From Salvelinus alpinus (lineage: Eukaryota > Chordata > Actinopteri > Salmoniformes > Salmonidae), in assembly GCF_045679555.1 (NCBI RefSeq), contig NC_092115.1:36154728-36218727 (forward strand): DNA of 64,000 bases, in the 5' to 3' direction. Below the pieces are notes generated by a model that was not told the origin of the DNA, did not search any database, and worked only from the letters and a program-made list of their open reading frames with translations. Position 1 is the stretch's first letter; the number at the start of each line of letters is the position of its first letter. Below are positions 9,009-21,727 of this stretch, one piece after another. Both the position numbers and the translations under genes were made by a program.

Positions 9009-10417
9009 TGTAACGGCTGATTTCCTCGGCAGACGGGCAGCTCAGATGGCGCTGGGCAGACGGGCAGCTCAGACGGCGCTGGGCAGACGGGCAGCTCAGA
9101 CGGCGCTGGGCAGACGGGCAGCTCAGACGGCGCTGGGCAGACGGGAGACTCTGGCGGCTCAGGACAGACGGGAGACTCTGGCGGCTCAGGACAGACGGGA
9201 GACTCTGGCGGCTCAGGACAGACGGGAGACTCTGGCTGCGCTGGAGAAAAGGGAGACTCTGGCAGCGCTGGACAGGCGGGAGCAACTGTAGAGAGAAAAC
9301 GGAGAGACAGCCTGGTGCGGGGGGCTGCCACCGGAGGACTGGTACGTGGAGGTGGCACCGGATATACCGGACCGTGAAGGAGTACAGGTGCTCTTGAGCA
9401 CCGAGCCTGCCCAACCTTACCTGGTTGAATGCTCCCCGTAGCCCGGCCAGTGCGGCGAGGTGGAATAGCCCACACTGGGCTGTGCTGGCGAACCGGGGAC
9501 ACCATGCGTAAGGCTGGTGCCATGTACGCCGGCCCGAGGAGACGCACTGGAGACCAGATGCGTTGAGCCGGCTTCATGGCACCTGGCTCGATGCCCAACC
9601 TAGCCCGGCCGATACGAGGAGCTGGAATGTATCGCACCGGGCTAAGCACACGTACTGGTGACACCGTGCGCTCCACCGCATAACACGGTGCCTGACCAGT
9701 ACGACGCCCTCTCTCTCCACGGTAAGCACGGGGAGTTGGCTCAGGTCTCCTACCTGGCTTAGCCACACACCCTGTGTGCCTCCCCCCAATAACCTTTTGG
9801 GGCTGACTCTCGGGCTTCCAACCGCGTCGCCGTGCTGCCTCCTCATACCAGCGCCTCTCTGCCTTCGCTACCTCCAACTCTGCCCTGGGACGGCGATATT
9901 CCCCTGGCTGAGTCCAGGGTCCCTTGCCGTCCAGAACCTCCTCCCAAGTCCATGAATCCTGTGTCTTCTGCCGCTGCTGCTGCTGTCCTTTACCACTCTG
10001 CTTGGTCCTTGGTTGGTGGGTGTTTCTGTAACGGCTGATTTCCTCCTCTTCGTCTGAAGAGGAGGTGTAGCAGGGTTCGGACCATAGCGCAGAGTGGTAA
10101 GTGTCCATGTTTTAATATAATTTACTAAACACGACAAAATATACAAAATAACAAAGTAACCTAACCGAAACAGTCCCATGTGGCACGAACACAGACACAG
10201 GAAACAAACACCCACAAACCAACAGTGAAAACAGGCAACCTAAATATGATTCCCAATCAGAGACAATGCAAAACACCTGTCTCTGATTGAGAACCATATC
10301 AGGCCAATTGACAAACCTAAACATAGAAACACATAACATAGACTGCCCACCCCAAATCACGCCCTGACCATACTAACTAAAGACAAAACAAAGGAAAATA
10401 AAGGTCAGAACGTGACA
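9009..10417 (-). mobile_element. LTR-retrotransposon relic with a 5-bp target duplication
   Basis: A 391-bp terminal repeat with TG...CA ends occupies 10027-10417. Its first bases (TGTAACGGCTG) recur at 9009, marking the shortened other end. AGAAT flanks both sides (9004-9008 and 10418-10422), a perfect 5-bp target-site duplication in the Tc1-like host. Between them lie a proline-rich internal stretch read on the minus strand and a minisatellite. Most internal parts expected of a complete element are absent, so it is broken and non-autonomous. Superfamily was not determined. Confidence 0.65.
9033..9290. repeat. 27-bp minisatellite array
   Basis: About five units of a 27-bp repeat of the type 'cagacgggcagctcagacgg...' are followed by about five units of a related 27-bp type with 'gggagactctggcggctcagg'. 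Because 27 is a multiple of 3, both strands stay open here, which explains long proline-rich frames. Confidence 0.85.
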
Positions 10418-10513
10418 AGAATAATAGTGAAGACACCAAAACTATGAATTAACACATATGGAATCATGTAGTAACCAAAACAAATATTAAACAAATACAA
10501 ATATATTTAATAT

Positions 10514-10896
10514 TTATCCGACCTCAGGATAAGACCCAGATGCAGAGAGTTCGAATCACAGATGTTTATTAACAAAACAGGGGGCATGCAGACGACAGGT
10601 CAAGGGCAGGCAGAGGTCGGTAATCCAGGGTAGTGTCAGACAGGTACAGAACGGTAGGCAAGCTCAGGGTCAGGGCAGGCAGTGGTCAAAACCGGAAAAA
10701 CTAGAAAAACAGGGGCAAGAGAGAAACAGAAGTACGGGAAAACCACGCTGGTAGGCTTGATGAGACAAGACGAACTGGCAACAGACAAACAGGAAACACA
10801 GGTATAAATGCACAGGGGATAAATGGGGAAAATGGGCGACACCTGGAGGGGGGTGGAGACAAGCACAAGACAGGTGAAACAGATCAGGGTGTGACA
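10514..10896 (-). mobile_element. Solo-LTR-like relic
   Basis: Read on the minus strand it begins TGTCACACCCTGATCTG and carries an AATAAA-type signal near its end. It is the same family as the relic at 42019-42402 ('cagatcagggtgtgaca' versus 'cagatcagggcgtggca'). It interrupts the Tc1-like element with near-identical 5-base flanks (atatt/atact). Confidence 0.6.
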
Positions 10897-11475
10897 ATAC
10901 TTGAGATTCTTCAAAGTAGTCACCCTTTGCCTTGATGACAGCTTTAAAAGATTCATGAGGAATGCTTTTCCAACAATCTTGATGGAGTTCCCACATACTG
11001 TATGCTGAGCACTTGTTGGCTGCTTTTCCTTCACTCTGTGGTCCAACTCATCCCAAACTATCTCAATTGGGTTGAGGTCAGGTGATTGTGGAGGCCAGGT
11101 TATCTGATGCAGCACTCCATCCCTCTCTGTCTTGATCAAATAGCCCTTACACAGCCTGGAGGTGTGTTGGGTCATTGTCCTATTGAAATACAAATGATAG
11201 TCCCACTAAGCGCAAACCAGATGGGATGGAGTATTGCTGCAGAATGCTGTGGTAGCCATGCTGGTTAAGTGTGCCTTGAATTCTAAATAAATCACTGACA
11301 GTGTCAACAGCAAAGCCCCCCCCCACACCTCCTCCACCATGCTTCACAGTGGGAGCCACACATGCGGCGATCATCCGTTCACCTACTCTGCATCTCCCAA
11401 AGATATGGTGGTTGGAACTAAAAATCTTACATTTAGACTCATCCGACCAAAGGACAGATTTCCACCAGTCTAAAT

Positions 11476-12774
11476 AAAATAAAATCTAATGTTATTTGTC
11501 ACATGCGTTGAATACAACAAGTATAGACCATATCGTGAAATGCTTACTTACAAGCCCTTAAACAACAGTGCAGTTCAAGAAAGAGTGAAGAAAATATTTA
11601 CCAGATAAACTAAAGTAAAAAATTATAAAAAGTAACACAATAAAATAACAATAAAGCGGCTATGTACAGGGGGGTACTGGTACATTCGAGGTAATTTGCA
11701 CATGTAGGTAGGGGTGAAATGACTATGCATATATAATAAACCGCGAGTAGCAGCAGTGTACAAAACAAATGGAGGGGTGTCAATGTAAATAGTCCATTTG
11801 ATTAATTGTTCAGCAGTCTTATGGGTTGGATGTATAAGCTGTTAAGGAGCCTTTTGGTCCTAGACTTGGCGCTCCGGTACCGCTTGCCGTGCGGTAGCAG
11901 AGAGAACAGTCTATGACGTGGGTGACTGGAGTCTCTGACAATTTTTGGGGCTTTCCTATGACACTGCCTAGTATAGAGGTCCCGGATGGCAGGAAGCTTG
12001 GCCCCAGGGATGTGCCGGGCCATACGCACTACCCTCTGTAGTGCCTTACGGTCAGATGCCGAACAGTTGCCATATCAGGTGGTGATGTAACCGGTCAGGA
12101 TGTTCTTGATGGTGCAGCTGTAGAACTTTTTGAGGATCTGGAGATGCATGCCAAATCTTTTCAGTCTCCTGAGGGGGAAAAGGTGCTGTCGTGCCCTGTT
12201 AACGACTGTCTTGGTGTGTTTGGACCATGATAGTTTGGTGGTGATGTGAACACCAAGGAACTTGAAACTCTTGACCCGCTCCACTACAGCCCTGTTGATG
12301 TTAATGGGGGCCTGTTCGGCCCGCCTTTTCCTGTAGTCCACAATCAGCTCCTTTGTCTTGCTCACATTGAGGGAGAGGTTGTTGTCCTGGCACCACACTG
12401 CCAGGTCTCTGACCTCCTCCCTATAGGCTGTCTCATAGGCTGAAGGCTGTCTCAATGGCGGTGATCAGGCCAACCACTGTTGTGTCGTCATCAAACTTAA
12501 TGATGGTGTTAGAGTCGTGATTGGCCACGCAGTCGTAGGTGAACAGGGAGTACAGGAGGTAACTAAGTACACACCCCTGAGGGGCCCCAAGGTTGAGGAT
12601 CAGCGTGGCAGAAGTGTTGTTGCCTTACTTATCACCTGGGGGCGACCCGTCAGGAAGTCCAGGATCCAGTTGCAGAGTCAGGTGTTCAGTACCAGAGTCC
12701 TTAGGTTAGTGATGAGCTTCGTGGGCACTATGGTGTTGAATGCTGAGCTGTAAACAATGAACAGCATTCTCACA
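11476..12774 (-). mobile_element. LINE family A, 1.3-kb 5'-truncated copy
   Basis: The longest 3' copy of family A. On the minus strand 12455-12075 encodes the C-terminal RT region: SAYETAYREEVRDLAVWCQD, LSLNVSKTKELIVDYRKRR, FKFLGVHITTKLSWSKHTKT and FYSCTIKNILTG. 12029-11802 encodes SSHPRHRLFSLLPHGKRYR. The catalytic YADD-type box lies upstream and is not open here. The RT end breaks off at 12774, where a Sleeping Beauty-type element begins. Confidence 0.85.
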
Positions 12775-12776
12775 TA

Positions 12777-13985
<1,209 letters not shown>

Positions 13986-14115
13986 TTGAGACACTTGTTT
14001 GTGGTCATTAGCCAGTCGTTTTAAAGAAGTGGCCTGTTAACTCAGCTGTGTGGGATTTGAGCATTCCTCTGTCTCACGAGTACAACACCGGCGGAGAGGA
14101 GATGACTCTTTGATT

Positions 14116-14319
14116 CTGTACAGCAGTTTTTACCAACCCTGGTCTTCGAATACCCCCAACAGCATACATTTTCGTTGTAGCCCTGGACAAACACAGTTCA
14201 TTCAACTTATTGAGGGCTTGATGATTAGTTGACAAGTTGAATCAGGTGTGCTTATCCGAGGCTACAACAAAAATGTGTGCTGTTGGGGGTACTCGATGTT
14301 GGGAAATACTGCTGTACAG
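14116..14319. mobile_element. 204-bp MITE with perfect 12-bp terminal inverted repeats
   Basis: CTGTACAGCAGT at 14116-14127 is the exact complement of 14308-14319. The arms also pair imperfectly further in ('acccccaacagcatacatttt' against 'aaaaatgtgtgctgttggggg'). Non-coding. Confidence 0.75.
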
Positions 14320-14716
14320 CACTGGCAACAGGAACACACATTCCTCTATGGCCACCTGGACCGTTCGGCCAGCAGGGGACAGGACAGGTTAGAGACGTTA
14401 TGGGGGAAACAAAAAGAGGAAATCAGAGAGAGAAAGTGTGTGTGTTAAAAAAAAGAAACATCCCTTTTTCAAGACCCTGTCTTTCAAAGATAATTCTTAA
14501 AAATCCAAATAACTTCACAGATCTTCATTATAAAGGGTTGAAAACACTGTTTCCCATGCTTGTTCAATGAACCATAAACAATTAATGAACATGCACCTGT
14601 GGAACGGTCGTTAAGACACTAACAGCTTACAGACGGTAGGCAATTAAGGTCACAGTTATGAAAACTTAGGACACTAAAGAGGCCTTTTTACTACCTCTGA
14701 AAAACACCAAAAGACG

Positions 14717-15724
14717 ATGCCCTGGGTCCCTGCTCATCTGCGTGAACATGCATTAGGCATGCTGCAAGGAGGCATGAGGACTGCAGATGTGGCCAGGGCA
14801 ATAAATTGCAATGTCCGTACTGTGATACGCCTAAGACAGCACTACAGGGAGACAGGACGGACAGCTGATCGTCCTTGCAGTGGCAGACCATGTGTAACAA
14901 CACCTGCACAGGATCGGTACATCCGAACATCACACCTGTGGGACAGGTACAGGATGGCAACAACAACTGCCCGAGTTACACCAGGAACGCACATTAACCT
15001 CCATCAGTGCTCAGACTGTCCACAATAGGCTGAGAGAGGCTGGACTGAGGGCTTGTAGGCCTGTTGTAAGGCAGGTCCTCACCAGACATCACCGGCAACA
15101 ACGTTGCCTATGGGCACAAACCCACCGTCGCTGGACCAGACAGGACAGGCAAAAAGTGCTCTTCACTGATGCGTTGCTGTTTTGTTTCACCAGGGGTGAT
15201 GGTCGGATTCGCGTTTATCGTCGAAGGAATGAGCATTACACCGAGGCCTGTACTCGACTTAGAGGTGGAGGGTCCGTAATGGTCTGGGGTGGTGTGTCAC
15301 AGCATCATCGGACTGAGCTTGTTGTCATTGCAGGCAATCTCAACGCTGTGCATTACAGGGAAGACATCCTCCTCCCTCATGTGGTACCCTTCTTGCAGGC
15401 TCATCCTGACATGACCCTCCAGCATGACAATGCCATCAGCCATACTGCCCGTTCTGTGTGTGATTTCCTGCAAGACAGGAATGTCAGTGTTCTGCCATGG
15501 CCAGCGAAGAGCCCCAATCTCAATCCCATTGACCACATCTGGGATGTGTTGGATTGGAGGGTGAGGGCTAGGGCCATTCCCCCCAGAAATGTCTGGGAAC
15601 TTGCAGGTGCCTTGGTGGAAGAGTGGGGTAACATCTCACAGCAAGAACTGGCAAATCTGGTGCAGTCCATGAGGAGGAGATGCACTGCAGTACTTAATAC
15701 AGCGGGTGGCCACACCAGATACTG
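14717..15724 (+). pseudogene. Tc1-like transposase, frame-broken
   Basis: Two reading frames cover almost the full protein. The first (14717 onward) has an N-terminal helix-turn-helix: MPWVPAHLREHALGML, TADVARAINCNVRTVIRLRQ and a GRP-type hook (SGRPCVTT). The second, after a shift near 14995-15010, gives the catalytic domain: KVLFTDALLF (first Asp), GGGSVMVWGGVS, LQHDNAISHTARSV (second Asp) and NLNPIDHIWDVLDWRV, ending NTAGGHTRY. The position normally held by the third catalytic Glu is Asp (PIDHIWD instead of PIEHxWD), and the serine-rich residues after the first Asp are altered. Inactive by these changes; plus-strand orientation. Confidence 0.85.
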
Positions 15725-15751
15725 ACTGTTACTTTTTATTTTGACCCCCCC

Positions 15752-15909
15752 TTTGTTCAGGGACACATTATTCTTCTTCTGTTAGTCACATGTCTGTGGA
15801 ACTTGTTCAGTTTATGTCTCAATGTCTCAATTTGTTCAGGGACACATTATTCTTCTTCTGTTAGTCACATGTCTGTGGAACTTGTTCAGTTTATGTCTCA
15901 ATGTCTCAA
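15752..15909. repeat. 79-bp perfect-looking tandem duplication
   Basis: 15752-15830 is repeated immediately at 15831-15909, both beginning 'tttgttcagggacacatta'. It lies in the 3' non-coding part of the Tc1-like element. Confidence 0.9.
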
Positions 15910-16372
15910 TCTTGTTACGTTAATACAAATATTTACACATGTTAGGTTTGATGAAAATAAACGCAGTTGACAGTGAGAGGACGTTTCTTTTTTTGCTGAA
16001 TTTATTTAGACCCGAGGACAACCTGAGTTTATATGTACAGTGCATTCAGAAAGTATTCAGAACCCTTCCCTTTTTCCACATTTTGTTACGTTACAGCCTT
16101 ATTCTAAAGTTAATTACATTATTTTTTTCCCTCATCAATCTACACACAATACCCCATAATGACAAAGCAAAAAAAAAATTGGGGACAAATGTATTGAAAA
16201 TAAGTAGTCAGATATTCAGACCCTTTGCCCTGAGACTTGAAATTGAGCTCAGGTGCATCCTGTTTCCATTGATCGTCCTTGAGATGTTTCTACAACTTGA
16301 TTGGAGTCCACCTGTGGTTAATTCAACTGTGGAGATGGGAGAACCTTCCAGAAGGACAACCATCTCTGCAGC

Positions 16373-16774
16373 TGTCACGGATCCCTCCGGAACTTTCATC
16401 ACGCACACCTGTCCCCTGTTCCCACTGATTAGTATTTGGATATTTGTGCCCTTTGTTCACCATGGTGCTGTCCATTATTGTTACAATGTTCGTTGGTTCT
16501 TGTAAGTACCTGTGCTATGTTGTTTTGACTTTCGTGCCATTGTGGATTGCGTAGATGATTACAGGTCTCGCCCCGTGTGATAATCAATGTGCGCTTGTGT
16601 TATTTATTAGAGATACTCCTCACTCTTTTGTTTGGGTTTCAACCCTATGTGTTGTATACGTGTTTGTTTGGTCTTCGTCCCCGTGCCTCTACATGGCACG
16701 CTGTGGGTAAAGACATTTTAAAAACTATTGAGCATTCCTGCGCCTGTCTCCCGACCCTTTATACCAACGTGACA
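16373..16774 (+). mobile_element. Solo-LTR relic in a Tc1-like element
   Basis: A 402-bp block starts TGTCACGG and ends GTGACA. The flanks gcagc (16368-16372) and gcaac (16775-16779) are a near-identical 5-bp duplication of transposase sequence that is otherwise continuous across the block. Broken to a single terminal repeat; LTR superfamily not determined. Confidence 0.65.
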
Positions 16775-17058
16775 GCAACACTCCACCAATCAGGCTTTTA
16801 TGGTAGAGTGGCCAGACAGAAGCCACTCCTCACTAAAAGGCACATGACAGCCCGCTTGGAGTTTGCCAAAAGATACCTAAAGGACTCTCAGACCATGAGA
16901 AACTTGATCAAACATCTCTGGAGAGACCTGAAAATAGCTGTGCAGTGACACACCCCTTCCAACCTGACAGAGCTTGAGACAATCTGCATGGTAGAAACTC
17001 CCCAAATACTGGTGTGCCAAGCTTGTAGAGTCATACCCAAGAAGATTAACAGGCTGAC

Positions 17059-17718
17059 TACACCGCTCGTGTCGCGTGCGCAAGCGTTGAAATCTATATT
17101 ATTCAATTATTGCACCCACACTGCTCACGAGCGTCTGCGTTCCCAAGGGCTAAAATAGAAGTCAGTTCTATTTGTGACGCAGATTGCGCTGCAAGTCCTG
17201 CCTCTCCCATCTCCTCATTGGTTTATAGAAGCTGGTACCCCACGTGCTATCTCCTCATTGGTTATACCCGCGTAGGTGACTGAAAGACGAACGAGGTCAG
17301 TGGCAGTAATGCACCTAATTTATGAAAGTTGCCAATCGCAATATAAACTCAAGAGAAGAAAAAGCCTAGAAGGAGAGATGACTAGAAACGATTCGGTTGA
17401 CCGTTTTATGTGTGGATTAATTTTCAGGGTAGAGGACATTGTGCTTTTCAGGTAAAATAACAAAATGTTTATATCCCAGGACAAATTAGCTAGCAACAGC
17501 AAGCTAGCTAAATAGGACAAATTAGCTAGTAAGTGCAAGCTAGCTAGCTAAATTGCCATAAATGTTTAATGCTTTTTAACCTGTCCCCAAATTAATGTAA
17601 TTGGTTCAGAGTTTGTTTTGATATTTTAATCTGCGTGTCGTGATCGCGTTTGGTGTGGGGGGGCAAAATAAATATATGCACGATGGCACACTCGCGCAGC
17701 CGGTTTGGGTTCGGTGTA
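17059..17718. mobile_element. 660-bp non-coding transposon (TACACCG...CGGTGTA ends)
   Basis: Short inverted ends TACACCG (17059-17065) and CGGTGTA (17712-17718) bound a block that interrupts the 3' part of the Tc1-like element. Flanking transposon sequence resumes as 'agctgtaatcgctgcc'. Contains repeated 'gctagctaaat' runs and no coding potential. Confidence 0.55.
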
Positions 17719-17984
17719 AGCTGTAATCGCTGCCAAATGTGTCCAATAAAGTACTGAGTAAAGGGTCTGAATACTTATGTAAATGTGATATTTCAGTTTG
17801 TAATTTTTTATAAATTAGCAAAAAGAATAAGTGTTTTTGCTTTGTCATTATGGGGTATTATTGTGTGTAGATTGAGGAGGGGTGGGGGGGCAATTTAATC
17901 CATTTTAGAATAAGGCTGTAACAAAATGTGGAAAAAGTCAAGAGGTCTGAATACTTTCCGAGGGTATTTTCATAGATATCTTAA

Positions 17985-18055
17985 AGCACTTTATAGATCT
18001 AGTCCCCCCATTTGAAGGGAATAGATCATCATAACTATTTGGACAAATTTCAGCT
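17985..18055 (-). repeat. Fragment of a dispersed repeat, antisense
   Basis: 'cactttatagatctagtcc' and 'ggacaaatttcagc' match, in reverse, the stretch at 24985-25050. Family unknown. Confidence 0.5.
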
Positions 18056-18464
18056 ATATGGCTCTAGTTGAACAAACCTAATGCAATGGTAAATCTAAGC
18101 GCTGGCGGAAGCAACATAGGTTCAGGGGTGTGTCAGAAATATTTTTGCTATTTTCATAACCGGAATTATGGGCGCAGTAGCTGGCGGTGGCACGAAAGGG
18201 CTGGGTTTTGATGTATAAACAAGCTGTGGGTGTGTAGAGGCTTGGCACCTCACTGGCCAATCAGAACATGCCTCTTGACTAAATATGTGGTTGCTTCAAG
18301 TTGTGTATTTACAGTCTTTTATGTATTGCCTTGTCATCAACTCCAATTCAAATGTTAGTCCATTATAGCCTAGTTCATTAAATAGCCTGCCCCATATTTG
18401 CTAAATACCGGTATGTTGAACATGGTTGCAGTCCACATTGTTCTATTTGCATTACTTCTTGGAA

Positions 18465-20283
18465 CTATAGGGGGTGCTGTTCTGCATTAGCATATTTGGG
18501 TCTCCAAATTAAACTGCCTCGTGCTAAATTCTTGATCGTACAATATGCATATTATTGTTATTATTGGATAGAAAACACTTTCTAGTTTCTATAGCCGTTG
18601 GAATTTTGTCTCTGAGTGGTACAGAACTTTATCTACAGCACTTTTCATGACAGGGGTCAGATTTCAGACATTTTTACCCCTGATCTGGAGTCTGTTTTTA
18701 AGGCGACAGTGAATGCTATGAAGAAACCGACACTGCCTACGTCTTCCTCTGGGTGTCTGTACGTCATCACGTTTTGAATGGAGTCGATTGCACAATCACA
18801 GCCACTATAAAACAAGAAAACGTGGAAGTACCACTCTCTTTTCTTCGCGCGTCACAAGCAGGATGGACATCGGACTTGCCTCATTCCAAATCGTTGTTTA
18901 ACCAGTAATATTTGTCTGGTCATGTTTTTACTCGTTATAGTTGTTAAAAACATCATAATGTAGTTAATTTGAACCGTTTTATAGCAATTTATATCCGTTT
19001 AGTGCGATTCTGAGGAATTTCTTTGTCGTGCACTTTTAAGCTTTGGGAACGTTTCGGGGTCTCGGTCGTTGTTAGTGGACATTTCGAAGGACAGAGGACA
19101 TCTATCGACCAAAAGAAGTTTATAACATAGAAAGGATACATTGCCCAAGAATCTGATGGAAGAACAGCTCAAAGTAAGCAATATTTAATATGATAAATCG
19201 TTGTTCTGTCGAAATATTTTAAACGCATATTTCGCCATTTTGTTTGGTATAGCTTCACTTGGCGAACCCTGTATTGAAAAGTAAGGATAATTTTTAAAAT
19301 GTAAGTCAGCGGTTGCATTAAGAACTAATTTGTCTTTCGATTCCTGTCAACCCTGTATTTTTTAGTCAAGTATATGATTAGCTTTCGATTAAACTAGATC
19401 ACTCTGAAAGCTGACGTCCCTCATTTTGAGGCTTGAGTTGTGACTATTTCCATTGTATAACCACGGTTTTGTATGGCTAAATATGCACATTTTCGAACAA
19501 ACTGTATATGTATGTTGTAAAATGATGTTACAGGAGTGTCATCGGAAGAATGGTTAGTGAAGAAAGGTTAGTGAAAAAATTAATATATTTTGGCGGTGAT
19601 TACGTTATAGCGCTCTTTGGCTGGAATCGATGCTCTGGTAACGTTTTCACATGTGGTATGCTAACTTATCGATTTATTGTGTTTTCGCTGTAAAACGCTT
19701 AGAAAATCTGAAATATTGTCTGGAATCACAAGATCTGGGTCTTTCCATTGCTATGCTTTGTCTATTCTTATGAAATGTTTTATTAAGAGTAAATTGGTCA
19801 TACACGTTGCTCTCTATAGTAATTCTAGTCGTCTTGTGATGGTCGGTGCAATTGTAAACTGTGATTTCTACCTGAAATATGCACTTTTTTCTAACAAAAC
19901 CTATCCTATACCATAAATATGTTATCAGACTGTCATCTGAAGAGGTTTTTTCTTGGTTAGTGGCTATCAATATCTTAGTTTAGCCGAATTGGTGATAGCA
20001 CCTGAAGTAGTAAGAAACTGATGGAGTTAGAAAAGTGGTGTATTTTGCTAACGTGTTTAGCTAATAGATTTACATATTTTGTCTTCCCTGTAAAACATTT
20101 TAAAAATCTGAAATGGTGGCTTTATTCACAAGATCTGTATCTTTCATCTGGTGTCTTGGACTTGTGATTTAATGATATTTAGATGCTACTATCTACTTGT
20201 GAAGCTATGCTAGCTATGCTAATCAGTGTGTGGGGGGGTGGGGGGTGATCCCGGACCCGGGGTAGAGGCTCGTTAGAGGTTTT
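18465..20283 (-). mobile_element. TTAA-family non-coding DNA transposon, reverse orientation, 1.8 kb
   Basis: It shares the core 'tgcatattattgttattattggatagaaaacac' (reverse of the other copies) and ends '...cgttagaggttttaa', like the terminus at 20680. It has no open frame over 100 codons. It is the longest and most divergent member; the left TTAA is not evident. Confidence 0.55.
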
Positions 20284-20683
20284 AAATATGGAAGTACATT
20301 TTTAAATATAGGCTATAGGATTCACACTGATATAGGGGCTAGGCCTGCTGTAAATTAGAGTCTGGATATGGACTTGTCAAACGTAGTCAATAAGCAAGTT
20401 TAGGCTATTGATAAGGTCTTCAAAGACAGTGTATCATTCTAATCAAATTTGAATAAAAACTAAACAACACCTTGTTTTAAATACAGTTACAGGCACCATA
20501 ATAGCTCCTCGTGGGCATAAAACACAGACACGGCAAATTAAGACTATGGGGGGTTTTTACGCACATCCAAACTTTTCACAGGAGCTGGATAAAGATCCAA
20601 TATAAAGAAGATGGGGGAATGTCCACTGACCGCTGTACCGCTCGCAATTGTAATGGTTTGTAAACATCATGGAACCGTCTTAA

Positions 20684-21723
20684 AACCTCTCTGGGATAGG
20701 CGGGACGCTTGCGTCCCACTTGGCCAATAGCCAGGGAAAATGTAGAGCGCCAAATTCAAAAGAATGATATAAAATCAAACTTTCATTAAATCACACATAT
20801 AAGATACCAAATTAAAGCTACACTCGTTGTGAATCCAGCCAACATGTCAGATTTCAAAAAGGCTTTTCGGCGAAAGCATAAGATGCTATTATCTGATGAT
20901 AGCACAACAGTAAACAAAGAGAGTGTAGCATATTTCAACCCTGCAGGCGCAACACAAAACGCAGACATAAAATATAAATCATGCCTTACCTTTGACAAAT
21001 TTCTTTTGTTGGCACTCCAATATGTCCCATAAACATCACAAATGGTTTTGTTCGATTAATTCCGTCCATATATGTCCAAAATGTCCATTTATTTGGCGCG
21101 TTTGACCCAGAAAAAAACAGCTTCCAATTTGCGCAACGTCACTACAAAATATCTCAAAAATTACCTCTAAACTTTGCCAAAACATTTCAAACTACTTTTG
21201 TAATACAACTTAAGGTATTTGTAAACGTTAATAATTGATCAAATTGAAGATGGGTCTATCTGTTTTCAATACAGGAGGTCAACAAACTAACGCTACTTTC
21301 TAGTCTTGCGCAACTCTCAAACAGTACACATAACGTTACACTGATTCCAGATGGCCGTTCTTCTTCATTGCACAAAGGAATAACCTCAACCTATTTCCAA
21401 AGACTGGTGACATCCAGTGGACGCGGTAGGAACTGCAAACAGGTTGATTAGAAATCTAGTATCCCAATAAACTCATTGAACAGACGGTGACCTCAAAAAA
21501 AAAAAGAAATCTGAATGGTTAGTCCTCGGGGTTTTGCCTGCTACATAAGTTCTGTGATACTCACAGACATGATTCAAACAGTTTTAGAAACGTCAGAGTG
21601 TTTTCTATCCAAATCTACTAATAATATGCATATCTTATATTCTGGGGATGAGTAGAAGGAAGTTTAAATTGGGCACGCTATTTATCCAAAAGTGAAAATG
21701 CTGCCCCCTATCCTAGAGAAGTT
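20684..21723 (+). mobile_element. TTAA-family non-coding DNA transposon
   Basis: TTAA flanks both sides (20680-20683 and 21724-21727). Terminal inverted repeats are 'aacctctctgggatagg' and 'cctatcctagagaagtt'. The interior has 'tttcaaaaaggcttttcggcgaaagcat' near the left and 'actcacagacatgattcaaac' near the right, both shared with the copies at 32.4 and 43.5 kb. Confidence 0.75.
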
Positions 21724-21727
21724 TTAA

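Larger units (their letters stand above)
8942..11475 (-). mobile_element. Tc1-like transposon (minus) broken by two LTR-element relics and a LINE
   Basis: The left terminus 'cagtaccagtcagaagtttg' follows TA at 8940-8941. Its body resumes at 10418-10513 and at 10897-11475. On the minus strand, transposase C-terminal motifs are readable around 11110-10990: [23 protein letters not shown]. The N-terminal half and the right inverted repeat are missing; LINE A starts at 11476. Three later insertions make this one of the older elements here. Confidence 0.8.
14446..16004 (+). mobile_element. Near-complete Tc1-like transposon
   Basis: The left end '(a)nagaaacatccctttttcaag' and right end 'gaggacgtttctttttttgctga' are inverted repeats of a salmonid Tc1-like family. 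Both ends and nearly the whole transposase region are present. The right end carries a 79-bp duplication. It lies between a MITE and another Tc1-like element with only short unique spacers. Confidence 0.85.
16038..17964 (+). mobile_element. Tc1-like transposon carrying a solo LTR and a MITE
   Basis: TA at 16036-16037 precedes 'cagtgcattcagaaagtattcag'; the right end is '...ggtctgaatactttccgaggg'. Between them, plus-strand transposase scraps are seen at 16300-16372 and 16780-16910 (HQSGFYGRVARQKPLLTKRH, then LEFAKRYLKDS) and 16911-17050 (LIKHLWRDLKIAVQ). A large internal deletion joins HLKDSQTMRN to the region before the C terminus. Same family as 52234-53787. Confidence 0.85.

Noticed and set aside
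8987-10108. Long proline-rich open frame that looks like a structural protein
   Set aside because: It lies within the LTR-element relic and owes much of its length to a 27-bp minisatellite whose period is a multiple of three. Not a host gene.
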